Shown piece by piece: positions 1 to 10,199 of a stretch of DNA of 64,000 nt (position 1 is the first letter of the stretch; the number at the start of each line of letters is the position of its first letter). Made by a program: the position numbers and the translations under genes. Under the pieces are notes generated by a model. That model was not told where the DNA came from and did no database searches. It was given only the letters and a program-made list of their open reading frames with translations. This stretch comes from Gnetum montanum (lineage: Eukaryota; Streptophyta; Gnetopsida; Gnetales; Gnetaceae). The stretch covers positions 449,733-513,732 of the forward strand of contig MNCI01003683.1 in assembly GCA_015680685.1 (NCBI GenBank), read 5' to 3'.

Positions 1-285
1 TTTCTTCTCATTAAGCATATGGAATCTATTTACATACAATTTCGTTATCATATATGTTTTTCTATTGAAATCAATCTTCTTAATTGTAAAAAGGAATTGG
101 TATTACAAGCAAGCAAGAAGACTTATGCTCAGCCAATCACATATTGTAATCTTCTAAAGTTTTACAACTTTTATCATCGTAAAGGATATTTATTTAATGC
201 TTGTTCTTTTTGCTTAAGAAAAAAAGATACAGAGGAAAAGAAAAAACATTTGAAGTTGAGGATAGGAAAAAAAATCCAAAGTTAA
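1..285 (+). pseudogene. Possible gag zinc-knuckle relic
   Basis: An 88-codon open frame (19-285) carries the stretch YNFYHRKGYLFNAC followed by a basic, lysine-rich tail. Spacing matches a retroelement CCHC knuckle (C-x2-C-x4-H-x4-C) if Tyr stands for Cys at the first two positions and for His at the third. All three are single transitions expected from cytosine deamination. No protease, integrase or LTR is recognisable beside it. This is a weak call. The alternative is a chance open frame in AT-rich DNA. Confidence 0.3.
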
Positions 286-1036
286 AGATATATAAAATCA
301 AGTTATTGTTGATGATAAGAATGATGAAATCACAATAAAGAGACCAAAGAAGATAGAAGCTTTTGTGAATATCTTTTATAGAGGAAGTATTGATTAGTCC
401 AAATAAATAGCTAGTAAAAAAATTAATCATCTTACAAGAATAATTTTAATTCAAAGATCAAATCTAATATTAAAACTTCGTATAATGCTAATGGCAAAGA
501 ATCTCGATATAAGTTCAATTGTAATGAACAATTTATGTCATCATTTTCTACTAGATCTTCCTCTCCTACAAAAGTTGGTATTTTACTGAAGCTTTTTATT
601 ACTACTTCAAATTCTTTTACTATTATAAGTTTAAACACAAATGTTAATAATGATGCAAATGTTGTTAGAACTAAAATCATTTTCTTACTATCAATTAATT
701 TTCATTTGTTAAAATTTTAAAGCATTATTTGAATTTTAATTTTACACACTTAAGTAAACATCCCTAAAATTCAAAAGGTTTTTACTTTTCATGTTATTTG
801 TCTTGTTTGGTGTTGCGTGTCAAGCATATGATGTACTTTAGTTTTTTTCATATTATTAATATTATTTTTTAAGTAACACAAAAGCATAACCAATGAAAGA
901 GTACAAATACAATACAAAGGTTAAACATATAACACATTAAGAATTTAAATGACAAAGCATAGCAACAAAGATGAAATATGTAAAACTAGGATGTTACAAC
1001 CCTTCTACTTGATTGGCCATTACTCGGTATAATTTA
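286..1036. other. AT-rich stretch, nothing recognised
   Basis: Short opposing open frames occur here, but none shows a domain motif. The DNA runs up to the 5-bp target duplication of the solo LTR. Confidence 0.5.
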
Positions 1037-1041
1037 ATGAT

Positions 1042-1869
1042 GGATGAAATTCAAGCCAATAAGCTACACCAATCTATGCCCATTGATGCAACCCCATTGA
1101 TGCATTGATGCATGTGTCAATGTTGGTTTACCCAAAGCCTATATAAATGCACACACCATACGTATTTATGACATTTTTGGTCATTTGTGTAGTAAAGCTC
1201 TTGTAGTTTACTTTCGTAGAACTTAGTCAAATTTCCCTTTGAGTGCCCACAATGTGGATTGAGTTAATTGAACAAAGTTTTATTCAAATGCATGTTGTAC
1301 CTAGACACTTTTGCATGACACCAATAAAATTGAGATTAATTCCTTCCATTATAGCACTTGAAATAGCACTTAGTTTATTTTCAAGTACTTTACTTTAAAT
1401 GCATTTTATTTTTATGCGCTTAAGAAATTAATACTTTATTCTATAATAGTGAGAGTATGGCCACTTCAAACATGTATATTAATACTTGGTAATCCTAGTA
1501 ATGGATACTTGGTATTCTCAGTAGTTTAGGATAGTTTAGGTACGAAAACTGGGAACATATAATCTATGCTTAGGATAGTTTAGATTACTTTCAATGCTAT
1601 AGTTAGTTAGAAATTAGTATTCTAATCACTTTATTGTTTTAATATTTTAATAATAAAAAATAATAAAAACACATACATCTTATGCTTCAATCATATATAA
1701 CCATATAGATGGATGTAACATAGCTGATGATTGGGAAGGCAACAACCAACAACATCACACTTAATCATCTATGGTATTAGCCACTCAAAGGTTCTACAAA
1801 GTTTGACTGGATCACACATACAAGCTTGTGATTTGTATAGTTAACATACAGAACACTAACCCCTCATCA
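1042..1869 (+). mobile_element. Solo LTR, Athila-like family
   Basis: This 828-bp LTR starts GGATGAAA (family start TGATGA with one change) and ends CTCATCA. It is bounded by ATGAT at 1037-1041 and 1870-1874, a perfect 5-bp target-site duplication. Inside are CATTGATGCA-type U3 motifs, a TATA box near 1140-1148, the family block GAGTGCCCACAATG, and the U5 block with CTTGGTAATCCTAG that recurs in the LTRs near 53.9 kb and 32.1 kb. No internal element sequence is attached. A solo LTR is expected from recombination between the two LTRs of one element. The U3 resembles those of elements A and C more than those of elements 1 and B. Confidence 0.75.
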
Positions 1870-1874
1870 ATGAT

Positions 1875-2223
1875 TTTCCAAACATTTCCATTTACCAAAC
1901 ATCTCCATTTGCGTTATAAATAATTGCTTATGATATTTTAACGCAAGACCCAAATGTCCTAGTAAGTGTTGATGATATAACCTCCTAGAAATTACAAAGA
2001 CTTGTGCCATTGAAAGAGTACGAATTAACCTTTGATTACGTTGCAAAATAGTAGCGAAGGTTTTGGGACCCACATAAAACATTTGCAAATGGTAAGTGGT
2101 TTTGCTTTTACGTTACACTTTATGGATGCAGGTGAACGAGTGACTTTGCTTGTACGCTACACGTTATCGATCCAAGTGAATTGAATGACAGAGAGATTAC
2201 ATGATAGCAAAGAACATCTTGCC
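1875..2223. other. Upstream region of the RIP pseudogene
   Basis: No coding or repeat signal was recognised between the solo LTR and the TATA box at 2224. It may hold the remains of the RIP gene promoter. Confidence 0.4.
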
Positions 2224-2230
2224 TATAAAT
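2224..2230 (+). promoter_or_regulatory. TATA box of the RIP pseudogene
   Basis: TATAAAT lies 96 bp upstream of the ATG at 2326, a normal plant distance for a TATA box plus a short leader. This suggests the locus was once a real transcribed gene rather than a captured exon. Confidence 0.5.
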
Positions 2231-2325
2231 TTCAACTCTGATGAAGGGCAAGGGAAGCAAGTGTGATGGGGGATTGAAAGAATACACTAAAAGGAGGAGC
2301 AGAAGAAGGCAAATATAGATAGAGG

Positions 2326-2894
2326 ATGGCAAAAGCAAGTACAATATTAGTGTTAGCGTTACTGCTAGTGCCTCAGAGTGGTTGATGGCGATAACATCAA
2401 GTTTTCCACGGTAGATGCCACCGAGGAGAAGTACCACAAATTCATGGAGGAGCTGCGAGCTGATCAGGAAATTGGAGGGAGAACAGTATACGAGATACCA
2501 GGGCTGGGCGTAAAGCAGATTGACAATCGTGGATCTTTTCAACTCCGAGAAGACCATGACAGCGGCAATCAACGCCGTGAACATTTACGTGCTGGGTTAT
2601 TGTGCCTGTGACGATTCAACCCCGCAAGCCTACTTTTACAATGACATTTCTGACCAAGATATCAAGAAACTGTTCCCCAATGTCAAGGCCAGTGATAAAG
2701 TGAAGCTTAACTTCGGCAGCAGCTGCACGGAGCTGGAGAGAGCGGTGGACGAAAATAGGGATCAGATCAAACTGGAGTTGAGTGAATCCAAAGCGGCCAT
2801 GACCAACATGTGGGAGCAGGGGAGCTCCAACCAGCTGTTAACGCTAATATGGCTCCTGAATGGGCCCTTATCCTTAATTTACTTCCATTACTAG
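2326..2894 (+). pseudogene. Ribosome-inactivating protein (rRNA N-glycosidase) pseudogene, truncated and frameshifted
   Basis: Three segments in different frames resemble a plant RIP A-chain, the enzyme family that removes one adenine from large-subunit rRNA. Segment 1 (2326-2385) is a signal-peptide-like leader (MAKAST then a Leu/Val run) that ends in TGA. Segment 2 (about 2378-2518) has the family N-terminal signature, with FSTVDAT, a Tyr and FMEELR. Segment 3 (about 2520-2830) has VDLFNSE and NIYVLGY, which holds the first conserved active-site tyrosine, then FGSSCTELE. Cysteine appears there where the family usually has the second active-site tyrosine. The later helix with catalytic Glu and Arg is not recognisable; the frame runs into unrelated sequence and stops at 2894. 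Two frameshifts plus the missing C-terminal half make it inactive. It has higher GC than its surroundings and a TATA box upstream. Family assignment is from motifs read by eye. Confidence 0.7.
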
Positions 2895-3180
2895 ACCTTA
2901 GTATTAACTGGGCGTTCATAAAATTAGACTAAAAGTAGTGTTCCCATCAATCCTAGTTTACGGTCACTTGTGAATCATACCACGCTAGTGCCCATTATCA
3001 CGAATCATGATTCACGATTCTCCGCAGTGTAATTCAACGTGGTTGTGCCGGTCGCCGTCTGCAAAAGTATTCTGCATTGGTGCCAGATTTTCCTAGCAAC
3101 TACAATGCATTGCCATGTTATCTGCAAGTTTGCACGAGTTTCCCGTGATTGAAAGTATCGGAAGAAACTGGTGGAGCAAG
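2895..3180. other. Unassigned spacer
   Basis: No gene or repeat recognised. Homology with the element E leader begins only near 3.18 kb. Confidence 0.4.
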
Positions 3181-4233
3181 ATGTTCTCAACATCAATTAC
3201 AAGATCCAAAAAAGCAGTTGAATATAAAGCATATCCTCAACTCCCAAATCAATTACAAGATCCAAAGAATAGCATATGTTCAACTCCCATGCGTAAAGAC
3301 ACATGGCACCCATGCTTCACTTCTTAAGACACATTGCAGCCATGCTTCTCTTCCAAATAAGGAGGAGAAGGCAGAGGAGAAAGAAAAGTCTCTTGGATTC
3401 TCTCTTTTGCTTTCCATATCTTGCTTTTCCTCTCTTCTTCCTTCCCTTCTGTTATTCCATCCCACCATCTCCTCATCCTTTATCTCACCATCTCCTCATC
3501 TTATACCCCTTTCCCTTTCCAGGCTAGTGTTGTTGCTACATGCAATTCACTACCTAGTGTTGTACATGCAGTTAGTTGTTGCTTGGATGCTTCTTGTTGT
3601 TGCTAGTAGTGGTTGCTACTGCATGGTGTCATTGTCTACAAGTTGTCGATGCTACCTAGGGTGCTACTACTATGTACTATCGTTATGGCTATTTGCAACT
3701 ATAAACAATCCTACTAAGTTCCTTCTTTTCTTTTCTTCCTATAATATTTGTTTATCATTCACTTAATATAATGATTTTCCTTCTAGTTATTTTTCCTTGC
3801 AAGTAACTTAATATTTTCTAATTTAATATTCTATTAAAATTATCAGTCATGTTTTTTCTTCCACTTGAGACTATTCTTGGGCTAGCCATGCCCATAACCA
3901 AGGTGCCCTATGCAATAGCTTTATAAAATCGTGCTCCTTTTGGGTGTCATGTGTTAGTTTGCCTCTCGGCCTAAATTTTCACATCAACGCCCCCTCTCTG
4001 GCACTAGAAGGAGGACATCCATTATGGTTTCTCTCAACTAGCTTTTATTCCTTTGTTATCTTGTCATTAGTTTCAATTTCTTTTCTTTTCTTTCTTTCCT
4101 ACTGTAATAAAAAAATCAAAAAAAAATTTAAAATGTTTCTCTTGTTGTTAACTTAGTGTATGGTTGCACCTAGCGAAACTCTTAGGTGTCAAACTAAGAA
4201 AACAACAAGACAACTTACAGCTAGTCACTTTCC
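3180..4233 (+). mobile_element. Element F, left part: LTR/leader of a Tat-like gypsy element
   Basis: This block matches 57.70-58.74 kb (element E) in order and orientation. Shared pieces include ACACATGGCACCCATGCTTC, a pyrimidine-rich stretch, the CTACAAGTTGTCGATGCT region, GCACTAGAAG.AGGA, and the run TTCTTTCTTTCCTACT.TAATAAAAAAATC. It stops at the AAGTC duplication of element 1. The same reading resumes at 13836, so F was one continuous sequence before element 1 landed. A 205-codon open frame (3149-3766) crosses the pyrimidine-rich part, but element E does not keep it open, so I do not call it a gene. Confidence 0.65.
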
Positions 4234-4238
4234 AAGTC

Positions 4239-5127
4239 TGATGAGTGGCGAGGTAGCCTTATGCCCAACCATATGAATCACAAGTGTTCATGACCAATTC
4301 AATCAAACTCCACAGACCTTAAGTTCTTAAGTACATTGGTTCCAAGATGTAAAATCTAATCATGACAAACATTTCCTTCCAAACTATACTTGTGGAGCTT
4401 AATTGTATGACTAAGTATAATTGAGGCACATGATTTTTATTATTTTATATTTTATTTATCTACGATTAATAACAAGTTGAAACTTAATTTATGAACCATT
4501 TTAATTAATCTAATTGCTAATCAATAACTAACTATCCTAACATCAGTATTCAATCTCACTTTCTGTCCACATCCTAGACACGTATAACGCTACTGGGTTA
4601 CCAAATGTTAAGTGTTGCAAGGATTACCAAGAGTCATACACATGCTTAAATCAGTCGTACTTATGTGCTTAATTAAGTTTTATTTAATCAAACTAGCTTA
4701 CTTAGCTTAATTACTTGGGAGCATTAAAGAAAATTGCATAAAATATTTAATGCATAAATAAAATATTTAATGCATAAATAAAATATTTAAGCTAACCAAG
4801 GTGTTGCAAGGCTTGATCAAAAAGCTCATCTTTATTACTACAAACACTACCATGCTTAGGTACAACAGTGCTCAAATAAAGATATGTATACTCAATGACT
4901 CCTACGGTGGTCACTTTGGAAAATATTCTAACTTTGGAGAAAAGAAACTACAAGAGCTTTGCTATGCTATGATAAAAACTATATTGAAACTATATGCCCA
5001 AGTGCTATATTTATAGGCCAACACATACCCTGTGATATCGAATATCCAACATTGCATCTTAGGACCCAATATCGAATACCTGATATCGTGGCTTAGATAT
5101 TGGAGCCCTACAAAATATAATTCATCA
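4239..5127 (-). repeat. Element 1 3' LTR
   Basis: 889 bp, reading TGATGAG at the left and TTCATCA at the right. The minus-strand TATA box is at 5008-5015 (TATTTATA on plus). The U3 beyond it holds several GATATC-like half-palindromes (5033-5100). A 20-bp unit (AAATATTTAATGCATAAATA) occurs about 2.5 times at 4741-4790; the partner LTR has a single copy. Confidence 0.85.
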
Positions 5128-7370
5128 TACTCTCCATGACTAAATGAAAACTCATCCTGAAGTGAACAAGAGGAGGAACAAGTTTCCTACAAAATATTGT
5201 GAACATATGGGATTATTGACTGACATGAAAATTGACTCAAATGGAATAGAAAAACTCTAAGTGCCTAAGTTCCCAAGTGTACGGATTTACAATCTTTTAC
5301 AAAATTGGGTATTCATGATAATAGAATTGAACACCCTGGACAAAACTAACATCCAAGTTCTCATGGTAGCTAAAGTGTGAGGGAGAAGATTCAACGATCC
5401 TGAAGGATCCTCATCACATGGTGTTGCTGCATATCTTATTGTGGAGATAGTCCCACTTCCAATCCACACTTCTTAGTGCAATCACAACAAAATCATGAAT
5501 TAGTGTGCAATGTGTAATGTATAGCTTTTAGGTACCTTGTCTCCTCTATGGTTATACTTGGCTAGGTTGAGATTATGGTGGCTTGATTCCATTAATAGTG
5601 TTAGTAGGAAGACTGGAAAGTAGGGTGGAATAAATAAGTGGTCCATTATTAAATTTTGAAAAATCCAAACGTGATGAAATGCTTAAAAAGGGTTAAATAA
5701 TTCACAACAATAAAAAGAGGATTTCATTGAAAAACATTGTGAAGATGCACACAATTGGATGCCATTGATGGGGCACACAAAAGGGTTTGATTATAAGAAT
5801 GTCTAAGAATAAATAACTTAACTAACCCAACCAAAAGATATGTAAGTGGATCCTCCCCAAAGTAGGCACATGCACTTTATTACCCTTGCATAACTTCAAA
5901 CTGAGGAGTTCATTGATCCCATGGATGATTAATGGTTATGAAAAGTTAAGTACAAAAACCTAAAAGAAACTACCTGAAAATTTTGACACATCAAACCAAG
6001 ACATCGAACAAGAACATGAAACTGACAATGAGGTGAAACATGAAAAACATAGATGGATGAGAGAGAGTGTGGAATGGAGTTCTTGATTAAGGTCACATGA
6101 AGTCCCTTATGAATTTTGTGGTTAAATGACCTGATAAAATCCATCTTTAGTCTAGACCAAAACTAACCACATTTAGTGACATTGCATTGCCACTCTTTAG
6201 TCCATTCCTCTGAGACATAAGAGCACTCCCACCGAACAACCACCATTCCTTATTGAAGAAGAAGAAAAAAGTACAAAGTGAGAAAGGGCCTTAGTTAGAG
6301 GGGACCTTCAAGCATGGGTACCATATCTTTCTAGTCCCATAACTAGTGCTTGTAGCCTATTTATTTTGTCTAAGGGGTGTGCTTTGAATTCTCATCATTT
6401 TTTTGAATAGGAACCACATCATGCAAAGACTTATTCAACTTCTTGTTATTGGTTGACACGGAATGGTAAGAAATCCATGAAAACACATAGGCACCCAGGT
6501 AAGCTAAAAAGCACAAAAGTACTGAGTCCCTTTGAAGTCACACCTTGTTCAAACCTTTGAATCCTTTTCAAATCAAGAAACTACCAAAGTTACAAGTTTG
6601 TTAAAGTTCTATTAATGAAAAAGGGACCTCACACTTCCAGAACAAGGAAAACCATAGAGTTTATGGATGGGTGGATGTTGTGGACTCACTACCTATTTTA
6701 TGAAAAGGAAACCATGTCCTAGTTATTCAAAACAAAATTCAAAGCTAGAATCCAGACATCAACAATCAAATAACAAGATAGCACATGTTCACATCAAACA
6801 AAATACATTATACCTAGTTGGCAATAAGGCATGTTATTTTAACACACAATAAGAAAATCACATCCAAATAAACGAAAATATATAAGAAATTGTAAAATAT
6901 TTAAGAAAAATAAAACATACTAACGATGTTGTAAAAAATGTTTGAAAAATTAATAACATAAAAACAAAGAGATGTAAGATAAAGAATGTGTAAAACAAAA
7001 AGTTGTAAAAATAACAATTTGTAAAACAAAAATTGTATAAACAAAAAAGACGAAAAACTGAGGAGTCTCTTATATAGTTAGCATGGATGGCCATCTTCTC
7101 TATGACTAAGTTGAAAGGAGAAGATCTAAAAAATTGAGCATGATTGCTCATCCAATGAGGTGTTTGTTGCACTAGCTTGCTTAGGCTCATGGAAAGGTTT
7201 CACTTGTTTTATGTTAATCAATTGTTTCTTATCCAGGCTCTCAAGTTTGTAGATCAACATGGCCCCAAAGGGGAAAGTTTTATAAATGATATAAGATCCT
7301 TCTCACAATGTTTGGAACTTAGTTTATTAAGGTACATGTGTGGGGTTCCACTAGAGGACCTTATCTTCTA
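5128..7370 (-). other. Element 1 post-integrase noncoding region
   Basis: About 2.2 kb between integrase and the 3' LTR, with no sustained frame. The part next to the LTR (5128-5500) matches 27607-27900 of element A. The next part (5500-7370) matches 30740-31613 plus 40799-42290 of A. In A the ORF3 block of about 2.8 kb sits between these two matches, so its absence here is a deletion in element 1 or its source copy. Confidence 0.65.
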
Positions 7371-8330
7371 GTTGAAATTTGACTTTCCTAATTTTAAGTT
7401 CATGGTGCTTTTTCTTAAATGCCTTGTGCAACTTGTTAGATGATAAAGCCACCAATCAATTTTTGTCTAGCAATTTGAGACCCATTAATCTTTCTTTTGT
7501 GCTAAAATTAAGTCAAGGCCAAGGTCACAGGCTGTTAAAGTGTATGGAGCTTTGATTGAATAGGAAGTGTTAGGTAATTTTTTGTACACCAGCTCATAGG
7601 AAGAATAGCCTATAGGAAGCTTCCATGTTGAGAAGTAGGCCCAAAGTACATCGTTGAGTTTTGTGCTCTAGTCTTTCCTATATTTCTTAATAGTTCCTAT
7701 TAGAATCCATGTGATTTCCCTATTGGTGACCTTAGCATGACCATTGGCTTGTAGATGGTAGGGTGTTGTGGGTTTATGTTCACCCCCCAAGATTTGCATG
7801 AGATTTTGAAAGGTAATGTCTATAAAGTGAGTTCCATTATCATAAATTAATGCACATGGCACACCAAACCTATTTACAATGTTTTGTTACACAAATCGAG
7901 CAGCAATAGAGGATGTATAGTCAGTGATGGTTGCTACTTCTGCCCATTTCGTACAATAGTCAATAGTGACTATGATATACATCTTTCCATTTGACATGGA
8001 TGTGATGGGATCCATGAAATAAATGCCCCAAATGTTGAATGGTTCCAGTGGTTGAATCCACTATTGAGGTTCCTTCATTTGAGTAGTCATTCCACCATGT
8101 CATTGGTAGTGTTCACAAGAGTGGATAAATTGATGGGCATTCTTGAATATTGTTGGCCAATGATACCTTGCCATCAAGATTCTAATATTCATGCATCTCT
8201 TGGCATAGTGGCCCCCACAAGGACCTTCATGAGCATCCTAGAGAACGTGTAGTTGATCAACATTAGGGACACACCAACAAACCAAGCCATCAGCACACAC
8301 CTTGTAGAGGTGTCTATTGAGCTCCATGAA
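7370..8330 (-). pseudogene. Element 1 integrase, degenerate
   Basis: Minus-strand reading shows the zinc-binding end (HEGPCGGHY, then CEHC), then WGIYFM, DYCTKWAEV, a DNGTHF block carrying a catalytic Asp, and TPYHLQANGHAKVTNREI, the segment around the catalytic Glu. WKLPIGYS follows near the C-terminal end. These match the Ty3/gypsy integrase core in order. Stops and frame changes occur throughout. The longest clean piece is 7668-7862. Confidence 0.75.
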
Positions 8331-8524
8331 GAATTTTACCTAGTGAAGAAACTATTGTTTCTTTCAGTGGTCCAATCCTTGTGGCATCTCTTAAGTGAGA
8401 AAATAGGTAAGAATGCCATCATACAATTTAGTCTTAGTGGACAATTATTTAGTTATAGGCTTGGCAAAGAGGTTTCATCAGAAAATAGATAAGATAGTGG
8501 GATTTCCTCATCTTTGTTGTCCCA

Positions 8525-8953
8525 TCACAACTGAGACAAGTGATCAATGACCACATTCTGAATTCCTTTTTGATCTACCATCATAAGATCAAATTCTTGT
8601 AGGATCACCAACCACCAAATAATACGAGGGCTCACCATTGGCTTGTTCATGAGGAAGTGAATGGCATTGTAGTCTATGTGCACAAACACTTTGTATCCAA
8701 GCACATAGTACCTAAACTTTTCCAAAGCAAACACCATTGCCATAAATTCTTTTTCTATGGTGGTGTAGTTCAATTGTGCATCCACAATGCTTTGGCTTGT
8801 GTAGTAGATGTAATATGGATGTTTCTTGTCATCCAACTGCATAAGCACAACCCCAAAGGCATAATTTGATGCATCTATCATAACATGAAATGGTTTAGAC
8901 TACTAGTCAAGTGCTTGTAGAATTGGAGTTTCTATAAGTTTCTCCTTTAGTTT
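8525..8953 (-). pseudogene. Element 1 RNase H, degenerate
   Basis: A 118-codon frame (8525-8881) reads MIDASNYAFGVVLMQ, then AQLNYTTIEKEFMAMVFALE, a block with VFVHIDY, and DHLSQL. This is the Ty3/gypsy RNase H pattern that follows reverse transcriptase. It is the best-kept piece of this element's pol and is directly homologous to 43442-43760 in element A. Confidence 0.8.
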
Positions 8954-9480
8954 TTGGAATGTTTTTTCACATTCCTTGGTCTAGACAAATGGAGCATCTT
9001 TTTTGTTAGTTCAACTAACAGTTTTATGATCTTAGAGAAATTCTCTATGAATCGTTAGTAGTAGCTAGTGTGTCCAAGGAATGACTAGACACCTTTTATA
9101 GTTTTCAATTGGTAGGTAATTCCTTGGATGATTATTATTTTCTTAGGGTTGATCTCAATTCCTACTTATGAGATTCTATGCTCCAATACAATGCCTTCTT
9201 AGATCATGAGATGGCTCTTTTTCCAATTGAGCCATAGATTTTTTTCCACACATATTTTTAGTACTTGCTCAAGGTGATCCAAGGCTTGCTCAAATGTAGC
9301 ACCATAAGTGGAGAATTCATCCATAAAGACTTCCACTATGCTATCAATTTGCTACCGAAAGGTGCTTAAGACCAAGTGTTGGAATGTTGGAATGTAGCAG
9401 GAGCATTACAAAGACTAAAAGACATCTTGCAAAATGCCAAGGTTTCCTACGAACTCATGAATGTTGTTTTGGCCTTTGAA
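8954..9480 (-). pseudogene. Element 1 reverse transcriptase, C-terminal part only
   Basis: The minus strand reads VEVFMDEFSTYGATFEQALD, the palm block in which FMDE stands for the family's YxDD-type motif, then the thumb region up to RNase H. Compared with element A (44.3-44.8 kb), about 0.5 kb coding for fingers and palm is missing. The join is near 9473, where the DNA passes straight from GTTTTGGCCT to the linker that in A lies near 44.81 kb. The enzyme cannot have been functional. Confidence 0.7.
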
Positions 9481-9836
9481 TGGTAGAGCTTTTAACTCAA
9501 GGAGCTCTTGTTTAAATTTTTTAGGAGTTTCCAACTCTCCCCAATAGGTATCATCATTTGCATTATTAGAGAGTTGATGATAAACTTACTCTAGTTCATT
9601 CATGCCTATGAAATAAGTGCATGTTAGGCTCTTAGTAGGTTCTATCAAAGTGTGCTGCTTTTAGAATCAGCGGTCAACCACTAGGTGTCCTCTTCTTTTA
9701 TGGCTACTACATACACACACTTTTGAATATCTGCTTTAGGTGTACATTTCCTACATGCACAAAAGGATGCTCATTTCACAAACTAGAGTTTCTATATGCA
9801 ATTACACCTTGTATCGCTATGCACGATGCATGGAAC

Positions 9837-10148
9837 TCACTCCTTCTCAATCTTTCTAAATGCATTGTCCTTCAATATTTCCAAAGAAAGATCTCTTATG
9901 TTCATTTTTGCATTAACAGTGCTTAGCCATGCCCTTCCCATGATTATTGGGAAGTCCCCTTTACAATTATCAACCTTGATTACTAGGAAATTAGTAGGAT
10001 AAGACCACCCACAAAAAGTGGTCACAATGTCCTTCACCAATCTCAATGGAATAGTAATGGATTGGTCTTCCAATTCCAATTGGATATTACTCTTCTTGAG
10101 TGGCAACAAGTTCCAAGCAGTATACATCTCATGAAAAATCAAATTCAC
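9837..10148 (-). pseudogene. Element 1 aspartic protease region
   Basis: A 103-codon minus frame contains the C-terminal part of a retropepsin-like domain: FLVIKVDNCKGDFPIIMGRA followed by WLSTVNAKMNI. This is the Athila-type equivalent of the 'LGRPFL..A.A.I' block. The DSG-type active-site segment is not clear upstream. Homologous sequence lies at 45150-45475 in A. Confidence 0.65.
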
Positions 10149-10199
10149 ATCATAACTTGAATCAAGAAGAGCTTTACATAATTCATTCTCAACAATCTC

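Noticed and set aside
2120..2584. 154-codon minus frame
   Set aside because: Antisense to the RIP pseudogene and its upstream region; Leu/Ser/Tyr-rich without a recognisable domain.
3149..3766. 205-codon plus frame, the longest in the window
   Set aside because: It crosses a pyrimidine-rich retroelement leader; the homologous region of element E does not stay open, and no domain is seen.
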